From Aphrocallistes beatrix (lineage: Eukaryota > Porifera > Hexactinellida > Sceptrulophora > Aphrocallistidae): a stretch of 64,000 nucleotides of DNA. This document shows, one piece after another, positions 32,468 to 42,856 of the stretch. The stretch lies in assembly GCA_963281255.1 (NCBI GenBank), contig OY725496.1, positions 4,007,723 to 4,071,722 on the forward strand. The letters are read 5' to 3'. The first letter of the stretch is position 1; each line of letters starts with the position of its first letter. The notes under the pieces are model-generated. The model worked only from the letters and a program-made list of their open reading frames with translations. It did no database searches and was not told the origin of the DNA. The position numbers were made by a program, and so were the translations under genes.

Positions 32468-32990
32468 CAGTAGAACCTCTATAAGTGGGGGAGGTTGGGC
32501 CGGCTAGCATGATGATACTCCCCCATTCCCCACTTATGATTCCAATTGTAATATTCCCATAAAACAAGCTTGCCTTAGTATTACTATGAGAATTCTCTAT
32601 TCTACTTTCCCTAAAATTTATTATTACTTTCTTACGATTTGTTAATGGTTTATTAAGGGTGTAATGATATGAGAAAGGGTTGATTTGTGAAGCACGAAAT
32701 TTCCAGCAAATGGTATAGCACAATCCCAAGTTCCGATTCATCTGTGAACGGTTGTTTTGATTAATATCCAATTTCGCATAGAAAAACTCCTATCATATTC
32801 CCCACATATAGAGGTTAATCTTAGTGTCGTGAGGTATTATTAGCCTAAAAGTCACCCCCATTCCCCGCATAATGGCACTTCCCCACTTATGGAGGTTTAT
32901 CTGTATGGAAATGAGCAAAGATGTCAAAAAATTGCCCCACTTATAGAGGTCCCCCCACATATAGAGACCCCACTTATAGAGGTTCTACTG
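32468..32990. mobile_element. Tc1/mariner-pogo type MITE
   Basis: Ends CAGTAGAACCTCTATAAGTG and CACTTATAGAGGTTCTACTG are exact inverted repeats flanked by TA on both sides. Internal copies of the end sequence (around 32800-32960) suggest nested insertions or rearrangement. There is no transposase frame. Confidence 0.85.
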
Positions 32991-33179
32991 TATTATAAAT
33001 GAGTAATAGAAATAATATGCAGCAAAACAATACATTATTGTAATCCACTAGTGTTGTATGTGAAGTAAATATAAATATTGTGGTTACATAATATTTTCAA
33101 AATGAATATTTAAACAACCATGAACTCACAATATGAGATAATTATATATTTGATAATAACAGTTATTTAATTAACGGTT

Positions 33180-33265
33180 TTAGGATTGAAGTATTTAACC
33201 AATCCATGGTACCAATTTTTTGGTGAGTGCCATTGCCTTAGTATATAGAATGCTATGGTTTAGCA
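33180..33265. repeat. Inverted repeat, right arm (partner 30020-30105)
   Basis: Reverse complement of 30020-30105; see that entry. Confidence 0.8.
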
Positions 33266-33577
33266 TTAATTACGTACTGACTAAATGTCATTGACTTCAT
33301 AGACAGAATAGAAGCACGTATAACTATTTGAATAGAAAATATTGGAGATGTATGAATACTTTCGGTTGGGGAGTGTACTACATAGTATAAATATTTCTGA
33401 GTTTGTAACATAAAAAAACGTGGTATAAATGTATAAAAATTCGCAATGCGACACAGGTATTGCATTTGTGTGCTTCACAAACAGTCGAATTATCAATGAA
33501 ATCCAGATGTTTCTAAATAATCTCCATAAATAAAGAAAATCCAAGGAAAAGGTAGAATCGTACTCTCGCGCGCTAAA

Positions 33578-33874
33578 ATGGAAAAGACTAACTCGAGGAA
33601 TTTAGAGAAAGAAGCCTATGTAAAACTGAGATCAACTCTCGAGGACGGACTTCTGATAAACCTCCTGGGGTATACCGGGGTTACTGTGAAGGATCTCGAC
33701 ACTAAACAATTGTCTAAAGAAGTCACCCTACATCTAGCTATGGAGTATATCGAACTGCTCTTAGAACTGTCTGCATATGGAAAAACTGGCAGTTGTGATA
33801 AAGAAACTAAAGTTATAAGTCTAGGAAAAGATGCTCAAATCTCTGAGAAGGATATCTCGTTGAGAGAGACATAA
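33578..33874 (+). CDS. Small protein of unknown function
   Basis: A single frame of 98 residues with ATG in a purine context (AAAATGG), preceded by a short CpG-rich stretch (CTCTCGCGCGC) typical of a promoter. Two predicted amphipathic helices are visible, about residues 9-30 (YVKLRSTLEDGLLINLLGY) and 44-66 (LSKEVTLHLAMEYIELLLEL), followed by a charged tail. The helix-loop-helix layout recalls small histone-fold proteins of the CENP-S/CENP-X type, but no diagnostic motif was recognised and this is only a guess. The 1.5 kb on either side is repeat-rich. No splice sites are needed. Confidence 0.55.
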   Translation: MEKTNSRNLEKEAYVKLRSTLEDGLLINLLGYTGVTVKDLDTKQLSKEVTLHLAMEYIELLLELSAYGKTGSCDKETKVISLGKDAQISEKDISLRET

Positions 33875-34380
33875 ATAGGATCCCTATATATTAGAGATAC
33901 ATTCGAGATTATTAACTTCATTAATTCTGTACTACTTGTATCTGGAAAATTGTTAATTGCATCGTAGAACAAAAATAAGCCACTTTATTGTACCTGTATA
34001 TTTATTTTTGTCTTCAGACTAAATATAGTTGATTAGCTAATTAAAATCTTCAAATTTCATTTTAAATTTGTTTATGCATTAAGGGCCGAGAATTCACATC
34101 TCAATGAGCTAAATTGGAATAATTATCCTTTACAATTTTGATTTTTGCGTAATTCTAATGCAGCATTCAAGTAATATTCTGTTGTATGCTAAGTAGGGGC
34201 ATACCTAATTTACGGGACGGAACAGTTCTCATAGAACTTTCGTGACTTATTTAGTTAACAATACTCATATACTTTTAACAACATTTGATGCTATACAACA
34301 TTTGTATGGGCAATACAACTTGAAATTTGTGAATGTAGTTTAGCAACTAGGATGAAATGATTGCGGATTGTTTGCAGCAT
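33875..34380. other. Intergenic, no gene seen
   Basis: AT-rich sequence with an AATAAGCC run after the small gene. No conserved frame was recognised. Confidence 0.45.
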
Positions 34381-34520
34381 AGGCGCCGAACCCGGGGGGG
34401 CTGGGGGGCTCAAGCCCCCCCCTGGATTCGAAGATGGCCCATAGACGCAGTACAAATTTTAGGGTTGAACCCCCTAGAACTCCAAAATTGCCCACAGATT
34501 TCGAAAAGTTCGGCGCCCCT
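34381..34520. mobile_element. Short MITE-like element
   Basis: AGGCGCCGAACCCGG at the left and GTTCGGCGCCCCT at the right are inverted repeats around a 140-base segment with a C/G-run hairpin. The superfamily is not determined. Confidence 0.55.
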
Positions 34521-34736
34521 GGTTTGCAGTAGCGAATGCAACGGTCCTATGCTTGGGAAAAGCCCCAGTAAATATCTCTTCAACCAAAGTTAATTCGGAA
34601 ACATTTTTGCTGACAGTATTTGTCCCATATTATGTCCTCTAATTTAGACAAAATACACGCAATATTTGTCACAAAATTTAGTTTATTAAATTATGTAGGA
34701 CGAAACTGCAGAAACCAGAATTAGTACTCTCTAAAT

Positions 34737-35078
34737 CAGTGGTTCTCAACCGGGGTGCCATTTACTTCCTCTAGGGGTGCCGCAGGCCTTACCACACTTA
34801 CATACTGCTTTATTTTATTTTCTATTGATAGCATTGTCAATGTTGAATTTGATGATTGTCCTCTGACAATCCTCTGGAATAATTTATTACACAATATTCA
34901 CAATAATTTCCTAGTTTATTAATTAGTTATTCTATAATAAAGTCTTAATAATTCAAATCAATTTCCACTTTTACTATCATTTGTTCATTGGCCTGCCCCT
35001 AAGTCAAATTAAGGGGTGCCGCTGAAAGGTATAAGTTTAGAAAGGGCGCCGCGAGAAGAAAAAGGTTGAGAAACACTG
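34737..35078. mobile_element. hAT-type MITE with 8-base target duplication
   Basis: Ends CAGTGGTTCTCAACC and GGTTGAGAAACACTG are inverted repeats of the classic hAT (Charlie-like) kind. The 8-base duplication CTCTAAAT is perfect on both sides (34729-34736 and 35079-35086). The element is 342 bases and non-coding. Confidence 0.93.
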
Positions 35079-35387
35079 CTCTAAATAAACCAGCAGATCC
35101 TAGACAAAAACTTATTCTCTTAGAAGGGATCACAAGATACCTTTTTTACCTAAATTACGGAATTAAGCAGTCGGTTCTTGGAAAATGGCCATCTAATTTA
35201 TAGAACAAATACGGTTCAGGAAATTTAAGCGCCTAATGTCGGGAATGTTCCACATATTTATGAGCTTCGTGGCTACCCATAGTTTCTCCCTGAGCTGGGC
35301 TATTGTCAATAAATTAGACAATCGTTACCGAATCCTGATCTATAATTATCACACGAAATATTCATATATTACCACTGTATATCACCG

Positions 35388-37355
35388 ATGCTACACAACC
35401 AAATACTTCCATCTCCATTTACCATAGCTTTCCACAGCGCAATGAGTTTGAGAGACATGTCTCCTACCCAGGTGGAGTTCCAGGAAACACTTCCTTGTAG
35501 TGCCATGGAGCGTCTGGAGCACTTGGACATCAACAGACCGGATCCCCCCTCCCCTTATCACCCGGCCACTCGCAAGTCCACCCGTATCTCAGAGAGGAAC
35601 GCCTTCTCTGCCGGGGCACAGGGGATCGATAGAGTCGGTGTTAGCAAAGTGAAGGGCGCGAACCAGTTGTGTCCGTGTAAGAAAGCTTGTAACGGAGTGT
35701 CGTTAGTCGAGGATGAAGAAACAGGACCAAGTCCCTCTCATAGCAGCGAAGTGATGCGAATAGAATTGTCAGCTGGTGAAGTGAGAGAGTATAACTTGGA
35801 GAGTAGTGTCCAGGAGGGTGTAATCGAGACGTATCACACCCCGATGAAGATTCCACCTCAAGCAGCTGAATGCATGAGTATTCAAGAAGGTTCAAACTCC
35901 CAGCTAATAGTGGAAGGGAACGGAGTGAAGAGAAAGCTCATGAAGACTAGGAAGAGAACGTACAGACAAACGAAAGTATCAGAGAAGGGGGCAGAGCTTA
36001 GAGGGAGTCGGAAGGGAACTAAGGGGGTGCTAGGAGAGAGGGAAGGGGGAGGGAGGGTAGGTAGCAGCGACGAACAGCTAAAGAAACCACGCTCCTCTGA
36101 CTCTGAATCTGAAAACGAGTGCGAGAAAGAGAAGCAGACAGGGAAGAGCCCCTTCTCTCTCAGACTGTCCACTGCCCAGAAAAAAAAGCGAGCAGGTGCT
36201 TCAGTTGTAGAGAGCGAAGAAGAAATTTCCCCTGAGACAGTTACTTCAACCCGATCACTTCTCGGTACTATCTTCTCTCCCGTTTTCACTCTCTTCTCCT
36301 CCACCGCCTCGCAAGAGCAGAGTTTGAACCAAGAGCTGCCGCCAGCAGCGATACAGGATACAGCAGCAACAACTGAGGAAGACGAGCAACTTAGCTTAGC
36401 CAGACAGCTGCAGTTCACTCTAGTCAATCCGCCTCTAATCACAGCAACAGGTGCTGCACCTGTGCTGATAGCAGATTCTTCAGACGAGAACTTCCCACCG
36501 AATGGGGAGGACGATGAAGATGACTCTGATGGCTACGACATGCTGGACTTCTCACAGGTGTCTGTGGCTGCTACTGCCGCGTTAGGACATGAACTCGAGG
36601 TGGAGGAGCAGCAAGCTTATAGCACATCTTCCTACAACCATACCATTCTCTACACTCAGTACGCCAGCAATAACAACATCAGCAGCTGCAGTAACAGCAA
36701 CAATTGCTCAGACCAGATTCCCTTCAACCCCTACCTCTTCATCAAGGAGCTGCCTCCACTCAGCGCTGAAATGAAGAACAGGACGCCCGCCTTACCAGTT
36801 AAGACCAGAAGGTCGCCCGAGAAGTCCCTAGTGCTAGACCTGGACGAGACTCTGGTGCACTGCAGCCTGGCTCAGCTAGAGGATGCGGACTTTTACTTCA
36901 AACTGGAGTTCCAGGGAGACATGTACAAGGTGTTTGTCAGGCTGAGACCGTACTACAGAGAATTCCTTGAGACAGTCTCGAAGCTGTTCGAGGTAATCCT
37001 CTTCACCGCTTCCAAGAAGGCGTACGCAGACAAACTGGTGAACCTGCTAGACGGGCAGCGATCCTTGATCAGACATCGGCTCTTCCGTGAGCACTGCATC
37101 TGTGTGGATGGGAATTACATCAAAGACCTCCACATTCTGGGTAGGGACCTCTCGAAGACGATCATCGTGGACAACTCCCCGCAAGCATTCGGCTACCAAG
37201 TGGACAATGGGATTCCGATAGAGAGTTGGTTCTATGACAGAGAAGATACAGAGCTGCTCAAACTCATTCCTTTTTTGGAGGAGTTGGCTCAGCTGGATTC
37301 TGATGTCCGACCTGTGATTCGAGACAAGTTTTGTTTGTACCAGCTGTTGACATAA
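35388..37355 (+). CDS. CTDSPL2: CTD small phosphatase-like protein 2 (FCP1/SCP family)
   Basis: A single frame of 655 residues. The C-terminal FCP1 domain (about 480-645) holds [13 protein letters not shown], the catalytic aspartate motif DxDxT. It also has [35 protein letters not shown] and [18 protein letters not shown]. Such phosphatases remove phosphate from serines of the RNA polymerase II tail or SMADs. A motif upstream, [16 protein letters not shown], matches the conserved N-terminal box of CTDSPL2, and [13 protein letters not shown] precedes the domain as in that family. The N-terminal half is otherwise charged and disordered. The start could be 35388 or the methionine at 35442, which has an AG shortly upstream. 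There is no intron. Confidence 0.9.
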   Translation: MLHNQILPSPFTIAFHSAMSLRDMSPTQVEFQETLPCSAMERLEHLDINRPDPPSPYHPATRKSTRISERNAFSAGAQGIDRVGVSKVKGANQLCPCKKACNGVSLVEDEETGPSPSHSSEVMRIELSAGEVREYNLESSVQEGVIETYHTPMKIPPQAAECMSIQEGSNSQLIVEGNGVKRKLMKTRKRTYRQTKVSEKGAELRGSRKGTKGVLGEREGGGRVGSSDEQLKKPRSSDSESENECEKEKQTGKSPFSLRLSTAQKKKRAGASVVESEEEISPETVTSTRSLLGTIFSPVFTLFSSTASQEQSLNQELPPAAIQDTAATTEEDEQLSLARQLQFTLVNPPLITATGAAPVLIADSSDENFPPNGEDDEDDSDGYDMLDFSQVSVAATAALGHELEVEEQQAYSTSSYNHTILYTQYASNNNISSCSNSNNCSDQIPFNPYLFIKELPPLSAEMKNRTPALPVKTRRSPEKSLVLDLDETLVHCSLAQLEDADFYFKLEFQGDMYKVFVRLRPYYREFLETVSKLFEVILFTASKKAYADKLVNLLDGQRSLIRHRLFREHCICVDGNYIKDLHILGRDLSKTIIVDNSPQAFGYQVDNGIPIESWFYDREDTELLKLIPFLEELAQLDSDVRPVIRDKFCLYQLLT

Positions 37356-37673
37356 ATTAATGCTACATTTGTTCAACCGTCTCTCTCTCCAGATTCTCTT
37401 TGGATTAGCTACTGAGGAATAAAATTATTGTATTTTCACCGAGAAGACTTTATGTTCGAACTACATACAGATAGAATAAGACTAGCTTTGAGACTGGAAA
37501 GAAATTTCTCTTCTTCTCTTCACCATTTATCTATTTCTCATATTTACTATATTAATGATAATTTTTGGTTATATTCTCAGATGTCTTTCTACAAAATAAC
37601 TGTTGCTAATAATTACAGTATCGTATAACATACATGTATGACCCTACTTCTCTAATTTATTACAATTATATAT

Positions 37674-38110
37674 CAGAATACCTTTCTAACTAACCCTACT
37701 CTTATATTGAGCAGTTCTCTAATTTCGGGTATATTCCTTATGATTAAACTCGCGCTTTTTCTTATAACAATTAATTAATATTCATTGCAAGACAGGAAAT
37801 AATTTTATCCAAAGCCATCTAAACATCACATCCATACCTACATACGGATAGAGCAGGACATTTTTGCTTTTCTGTCAAAGAAATGTTCTTTTTAAGTTTG
37901 TATAATTTCATACTTTTTATCTCGTTAACTTAACAAGACCAAAACACTTCTTGAACTTGAATAAGTGTTAAGAATCGATCTAATTGAAAATAGAAATTGT
38001 GATCATCAGTGTCATTGTACAGTTCACTTCATTGTGCATTTTATGCATTTAGATTTAGAATGGTAAATTGATCAATTCTCTCCTGAAAAGTAGCATTTTT
38101 TGTTAGGTAT
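37674..38110 (+). repeat. Tandem segment, copy 1 (partner 38396-38975)
   Basis: CAGAATACCTTTCTAACTAA and TTGAGCAGTTCTCTAATTTC recur at 38396-38455, and TAATTGAAAATAGAAATTGT with TCATCAGTGTCA recurs at about 38848-38880. The second copy is longer mainly because a MITE has inserted in it. No gene is seen in the rest of the spacer 37356-39136. Confidence 0.65.
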
Positions 38111-38395
38111 TGGATATAGTGATAATGCCAGGAGACAGGGAACTTTTGAAATTAGTATGGAATGTCATCGAAGGAAACCAAATAAAATTATAGGATGTTA
38201 CTGCTCTAACTTATTCCTTTCCAATGTTGCCATATCTTGAACAAAGCTCACATAGATTCGACCATTTTTATGAACTTTTTACTTTTGGCATGAACATGGC
38301 AAAATACTTCTCTGAATTGGCATGAACTTGGCATGAACATTTGAAGGTATGTGGCATGAATGCTAAACAACTCACCTAGCAATACCATTCCTTTT

Positions 38396-38975
38396 CAGAA
38401 TACCTTTCTACTAAATGGACTCTTATATTGAACAATTCTCTAATTTCCAGGCTATTCTATTGAAGCTATGTTTCATAACAGTATTACGTATAACGACATA
38501 ATTTATCCTAGAGTAGAATGGAGTATTTTAGCATATCTACCAATTTTTAGTACAGCATCACTATTATACGTAGGAACTGCGTGTGCAACGTCTGCCCTGG
38601 CGTTCTTGGAAATATATTGGACCATTTTTTACCAAATTTGGAACATACTGTAGAACTCGCATAAGACGTACCCTCCTGGAAGCGGAAAAAGTCATATTAT
38701 TCGTAAGTACGTACTAACCGAGTTGATGTTACATAGGAATATATTTATTAAATGAATTTTGGTTCAGAGATTACTGAGTACGTACTAACCGAGTTCTACT
38801 GAGTACATTCCAGTAGAACTTGAGTGCAAGTGCCAAGAATGGATATAATTGAAAATTTGAAATTGTGGTCATCAATGTCACTGAAGTGATTATAATTCAC
38901 TGCGTTGTATTTTAGAAATTCATGAATATGTTCATGAGAATAGTAATTTAATCAACCCTCTTCTGAAACGTGAGT
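38396..38975 (+). repeat. Tandem segment, copy 2, interrupted by a MITE
   Basis: Diverged copy of 37674-38110; the two are offset by about 720 bases at the left and about 870 at the right. The difference is explained by the insertion at 38647-38801. Confidence 0.6.
38647..38801. mobile_element. Small Tc1/mariner-like MITE
   Basis: CTGTAGAACTCGC at the left and CGAGTTCTACTG at the right form short inverted ends about 155 bases apart. GTACGTACTAACCGAGTT occurs twice inside. It lies within copy 2 of the tandem segment. Confidence 0.5.
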
Positions 38976-39136
38976 AGTTTGCAAGTTTTTACGATGCTTT
39001 CCTTGGTCACAACTTAATTCTATGGATTAGGACTATCAAGCATTCTCCCAGGTTACCAACTGTAGTATAGTATTTAAGAAATCCATCTTGATCTAATTAC
39101 CACCTAAAATTATCTAACAGGAATTGTATATTCCCT

Positions 39137-40948
39137 ATGTTGAAGTCTGTTATAATCTTATTCGTTTTGGCAGGATGTTTAGATTCGTGCTACTCGGCTT
39201 GTGACAATGGAACATTAGAAAATACTTCTAATGGCCCTCTCCAGTTATGTGATCCAACACCGACGTCCATGACTCACACACAGATGGGACCTACCACGGA
39301 TATCAGAGTGTGGCTAGGAGTTACTGGGTGTTTCGTTACAGTTTTGTTGATATGTGCTGTCTTGCTCATTATTGTACTATCGCTTGTATACTATATCCGA
39401 ACTCGATCTACCACATTGAAAACTTTGGAGAGAAGAATCATTTTCACTAACAACAACATCCAGACTCCTAGCGTTGATTTGGAAGTGAGAGCCAACTCCT
39501 GTAATAACAATGAACACGATGATGTAATGTACGCTACGATCAATTTGAGTGATATGTTAGAAAACTGCACAGATCCAGTTCAGCAGCAATCTGGGAACCG
39601 CTACAGTACTGCAGATGAGGTTAGGCGTAGTGCCACGGCAGCACAGTACATGTCTCCTCGATTAAATATGTCCGCAGATCTTTCTAAAAATCTTTCCAAC
39701 GCTTTTGATGTATCTGTTTTCAGTTGCGAAAGCTCTGATAGTCCACTGCGTAATGTTGATAACTTACTCTACTCCCCGGTTCATCTTGATGAAGACTCTC
39801 TCAAGAGGTCGAAAAGTACTCTCTACTCAACCTACGAAGCTGTAGGCAGAAGAAATAATTTATTTTCTTCCAGTGTCGTGCGGTCTCATCGACAGAGAAT
39901 TGAGGACGTCCAACCAATGAAACTGGAGACTGGAAAGAAATATTTCTCTAAGCAAGAAAAGTATGTAGAACCGCCCTCGGACCTCAGTGCGATATTCGAT
40001 ACCATGTGCTCGAGAAATTTCAGAGAAATCAATCGCGACTACTTGTTGCTACGCCAGAAGATCGGATCAGGTTGTTTCGGGGAAGTGAAGCTAGCTGAGT
40101 GGAGAGTTGACCAAGATTCGGATCCTCTCCCAGTAGCAGTCAAACTGCTGAGTGAGAAAGCTGATGAGAAACTCAGAGTATCCTTTCTGAAGGAAGCTGC
40201 TGTCATGGGGCAGTTCCAACATCCGAATGTGTTACAGTTACTCGGTATTGTGAGTGCCACACAGTCCATCATGTTAGTAATCGAACTGATGGAGAGTGAC
40301 CTCAGAACGATCCTGGAATCTCTTGGCAATGTGAAGTTTGACAGTGACAGGCTTGCGACCTCCTTACTCAGATCGACCAAGGAAATCGTCTGCGGGATGG
40401 ACTATCTCTCTTCCAAGCATTTCGTGCACAGAGACTTGGCTGCTAGGAATGTGCTGGTGGGGCAGGACAAGATGTGTAGGATATCAGATTTCGGCATGTC
40501 TAAACGAATGCACGACGATAAGGACTACTATAAAGTGGAGAAGGGAGACGCGATTCCAGTTAGGTGGACAGCTCCAGAAGCTCTCTTCTACAGGCGCTAC
40601 TCAGAGAAATCTGACGTGTGGTCTCTTGGCATGACACTTTTCGAGGTGTGGAGTGTCGGTAGGAAGCCATGGGATGGCTACACTAATCTGGAAGTGGTTG
40701 GGATGCTCTCGACCAATCAGAAACAGGGAGCGCCCACTGGGTGTCCTTACGAGATCTACGCTCTCATGATCAGCACCTGGCGTTCTACCCCCGAACACAG
40801 ACCCACGTTCAAAGAAATATCTGAATCTCTGAATAAGAGTGATCAGCTGTTAAGAATTCCTGAAGAAGTCAAATCGAATCCCAAGGCGTGTAAGTTAGGG
40901 AATGATCCAAGTCTCACAGCTGAACTCTATTCTGACCTCAGGAGTTAA
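39137..40948 (+). CDS. Receptor tyrosine kinase with a very short extracellular region
   Basis: A single frame of 603 residues. A signal peptide (MLKSVIILFVLAGCLDSCYS) is followed by only about 37 extracellular residues with two or three cysteines and an N-glycosylation site. One transmembrane helix follows (about 59-87, VTVLLICAVLLIIVLSLVYY). The long juxtamembrane part has many tyrosines. The kinase domain (about 298-570) is complete: glycine loop GSGCFGEV, PVAVKLL lysine, HRDLAARN catalytic loop, DFGMS metal motif, PVRWTAPEAL and SDVWSLGMTLFEV. HRDLAARN marks a tyrosine kinase. All catalytic residues are present, so activity is expected. With such a small ectodomain a ligand-binding domain is not visible; it may act with a co-receptor, or upstream exons may be missed. 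It cannot be placed in a named family. Confidence 0.88.
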   Translation: MLKSVIILFVLAGCLDSCYSACDNGTLENTSNGPLQLCDPTPTSMTHTQMGPTTDIRVWLGVTGCFVTVLLICAVLLIIVLSLVYYIRTRSTTLKTLERRIIFTNNNIQTPSVDLEVRANSCNNNEHDDVMYATINLSDMLENCTDPVQQQSGNRYSTADEVRRSATAAQYMSPRLNMSADLSKNLSNAFDVSVFSCESSDSPLRNVDNLLYSPVHLDEDSLKRSKSTLYSTYEAVGRRNNLFSSSVVRSHRQRIEDVQPMKLETGKKYFSKQEKYVEPPSDLSAIFDTMCSRNFREINRDYLLLRQKIGSGCFGEVKLAEWRVDQDSDPLPVAVKLLSEKADEKLRVSFLKEAAVMGQFQHPNVLQLLGIVSATQSIMLVIELMESDLRTILESLGNVKFDSDRLATSLLRSTKEIVCGMDYLSSKHFVHRDLAARNVLVGQDKMCRISDFGMSKRMHDDKDYYKVEKGDAIPVRWTAPEALFYRRYSEKSDVWSLGMTLFEVWSVGRKPWDGYTNLEVVGMLSTNQKQGAPTGCPYEIYALMISTWRSTPEHRPTFKEISESLNKSDQLLRIPEEVKSNPKACKLGNDPSLTAELYSDLRS

Positions 40949-41327
40949 TTATTTACTTGTAAACTGTTGTTATTTTTATTTGCTCAGGTTGTTTATATTG
41001 GCTTTTATTCAAATTACGTACTTCTCATGTGCAATGAATGTTTTCATGGAAACTTAAATATTGTGATATGAATTTACAGAAAATCTCAAATTCTTTTGAA
41101 AATTCGCAAATTTTGTCCTTCTATATAGGTCTAAATAACGAATATCTTAAATTCGTTTCGTTGCGGCGCTCGACTCCACTTATTTACATCGACTTCTTCG
41201 GTATGTCCATTGCCGATGCTTTTTCTTGAATTACTGTCCACCACAGCTTCTACATCATTGCGTTGATTGGATCAAAATATTTAGTTTGCCAACTCCTGAA
41301 ATACCCCGCTAGTGCATGTATGTATTA

Positions 41328-41364
41328 TTATTATTACGTATTATTATTATTATTATTATTATTA
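41328..41364 (+). repeat. (TTA)n microsatellite
   Basis: Imperfect run of TTA triplets followed directly by a strong hairpin. Confidence 0.8.
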
Positions 41365-41366
41365 GT

Positions 41367-41425
41367 GTGCTTCCTATAGTATTAGTATAGTAGCATAGCT
41401 ACTATACTAATAGTATAGGATGCAC
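41367..41425. repeat. Strong hairpin, about 27-base arms
   Basis: CCTATAGTATTAGTATAGTA (from 41373) pairs with the complement ending AATAGTATAGG (41419). The pairing extends outward through GTGC/GCAC. The loop is about five bases. Confidence 0.8.
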
Positions 41426-41559
41426 AGTACTAAAATGAGGATGTTCCTGCCGGCCGGCCGTCCGAAATTCGTGTCCTGACCAGAGTTTAAGAGATATCGT
41501 CTTGAAATTTTTACAGGAGGTGCAAAGTGATATGGAGATGTGCACCTCGGTGTTCACAC

Positions 41560-41981
41560 CTCGCCGAGTTCACACCTCTTCGAGATAGGTGACAAAATGT
41601 GCTGGCCAATCAAATTCGATTATTTTATAGTGCAAATACATTGGAATAAAATAGTATTGACTTATGCATACAATCAAAAGAACTATTTGTGATTGAAAGT
41701 CGTAGCTTTGAAGTATTATTAATAATGACGATCTATTGGAGTGTCGTACAATAATTTCCATTGTGATAGTGTAGTCATTAATTTTGTATAGAAAAGGTGT
41801 GAAAAATTGTTTCCCATTTTTTTGCAGAGGTGTGAAAATTTCGCTTAGATCTTAGAACTTAATCGTAGTCATATCATTTGACACCTACATGCCAATTTTC
41901 ATATCTCTACGACTTGCCAATTCTTCAATCAATTCGGACAAACAAACAAACAAACAAATCCTAGCGTTTAATATATAAGAT
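41560..41981 (-). mobile_element. Repeat family A, left part in reverse orientation
   Basis: Reverse complement of the left third of family A, ending CAATTCGGACAAACAAAC and CTAGCGTTTAATATATAAGA. The right-end module and internal units are missing. Confidence 0.7.
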
Positions 41982-41989
41982 TATAATTG

Positions 41990-42243
41990 TTTTAAAATTA
42001 TGATATAATAATTATATAATAATTATATAATTATCATATAATAATTATATAATAATTATATAATAATTATATAATAATTATATAATTGTTATATAATAAT
42101 TATATAATAATTATATAATTATTATATAATTATTATATAATAATTATATAATAATTATATAATAATTATATAATTATTATATAATTATTATATGATAATT
42201 ATATAATTATTATATGATAATTATATAATTATTATATAATTAT
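41990..42243. repeat. AT satellite, TATAATTATTATATAATTA-type
   Basis: About 250 bases made almost only of ATAATTATAT and its reverse, which are self-complementary. It lies exactly between a family A and a family B element. Confidence 0.9.
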
Positions 42244-42771
42244 TACAAGCGCGCTTCGCTTGCTCGCGGTGCGCGGCTGGCGGACACTGTGTCCGCCGGA
42301 GGCTCCCTTCGGTCGCCTGCGGTCACCATTCATTGATTATATGGGAGATAACATCTCTAAATACATCTGCATTACTGTTATAATCGATATCGCACGAAAA
42401 ATCACAAAATTTTGATGAGTAATGATGATGTCATAAAAAAGTGATGAGTCATCATTTTTTGATGATAGATGCATCATATGTGAGGTATGTTAGGATACAG
42501 ATTCTATCAAAATTTCAGCCTTCTATCTCCTATAATGGCTGAGTTATGCTCGAATAACTGTATTGCTTAACTTTTTAAAATGTGACAATGACGTCATAAT
42601 TCCATGATGAGTCGACATTTTGCTCTGAGCTCAGAACTTACTGGAGCCATAGCCAAAATACTCCCACATGCCAAAAATCAGCTTTCTTCGCCCGGCAGTT
42701 TCTTCAATCAATTCGTTACAGAGATATATATACACATATACACAAACAATGATCGAGTTTTAATAGTAAGG

Positions 42772-42774
<3 letters not shown>
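42244..42774 (-). mobile_element. Repeat family B, copy 2
   Basis: Colinear with 29496-30018, sharing TGATGAGTCATCATTTTTTG, ATGGCTGAGTTATGCTCGAA and the end GTTTTAATAGTAAGGATT. The GC-rich head differs slightly (CCGGAGGCTCCCTTCGG insertion). Confidence 0.8.
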
Positions 42775-42816
<42 letters not shown>

Positions 42817-42818
42817 GA
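42775..42818 (+). repeat. (ATT)n microsatellite
   Basis: About fourteen ATT triplets, starting at the end of the family B copy and ending about 40 bases before the next gene's start codon. Confidence 0.9.
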
Positions 42819-42856
42819 AATTACTTTTTTTCACTACACTCACAGTCAAATTCACA

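Noticed and set aside
42604-42856. Upstream extension of the ADAR-like frame
   Set aside because: It is made of family B repeat and an ATT microsatellite; the ATG at 42857 precedes the dsRNA-binding domain.
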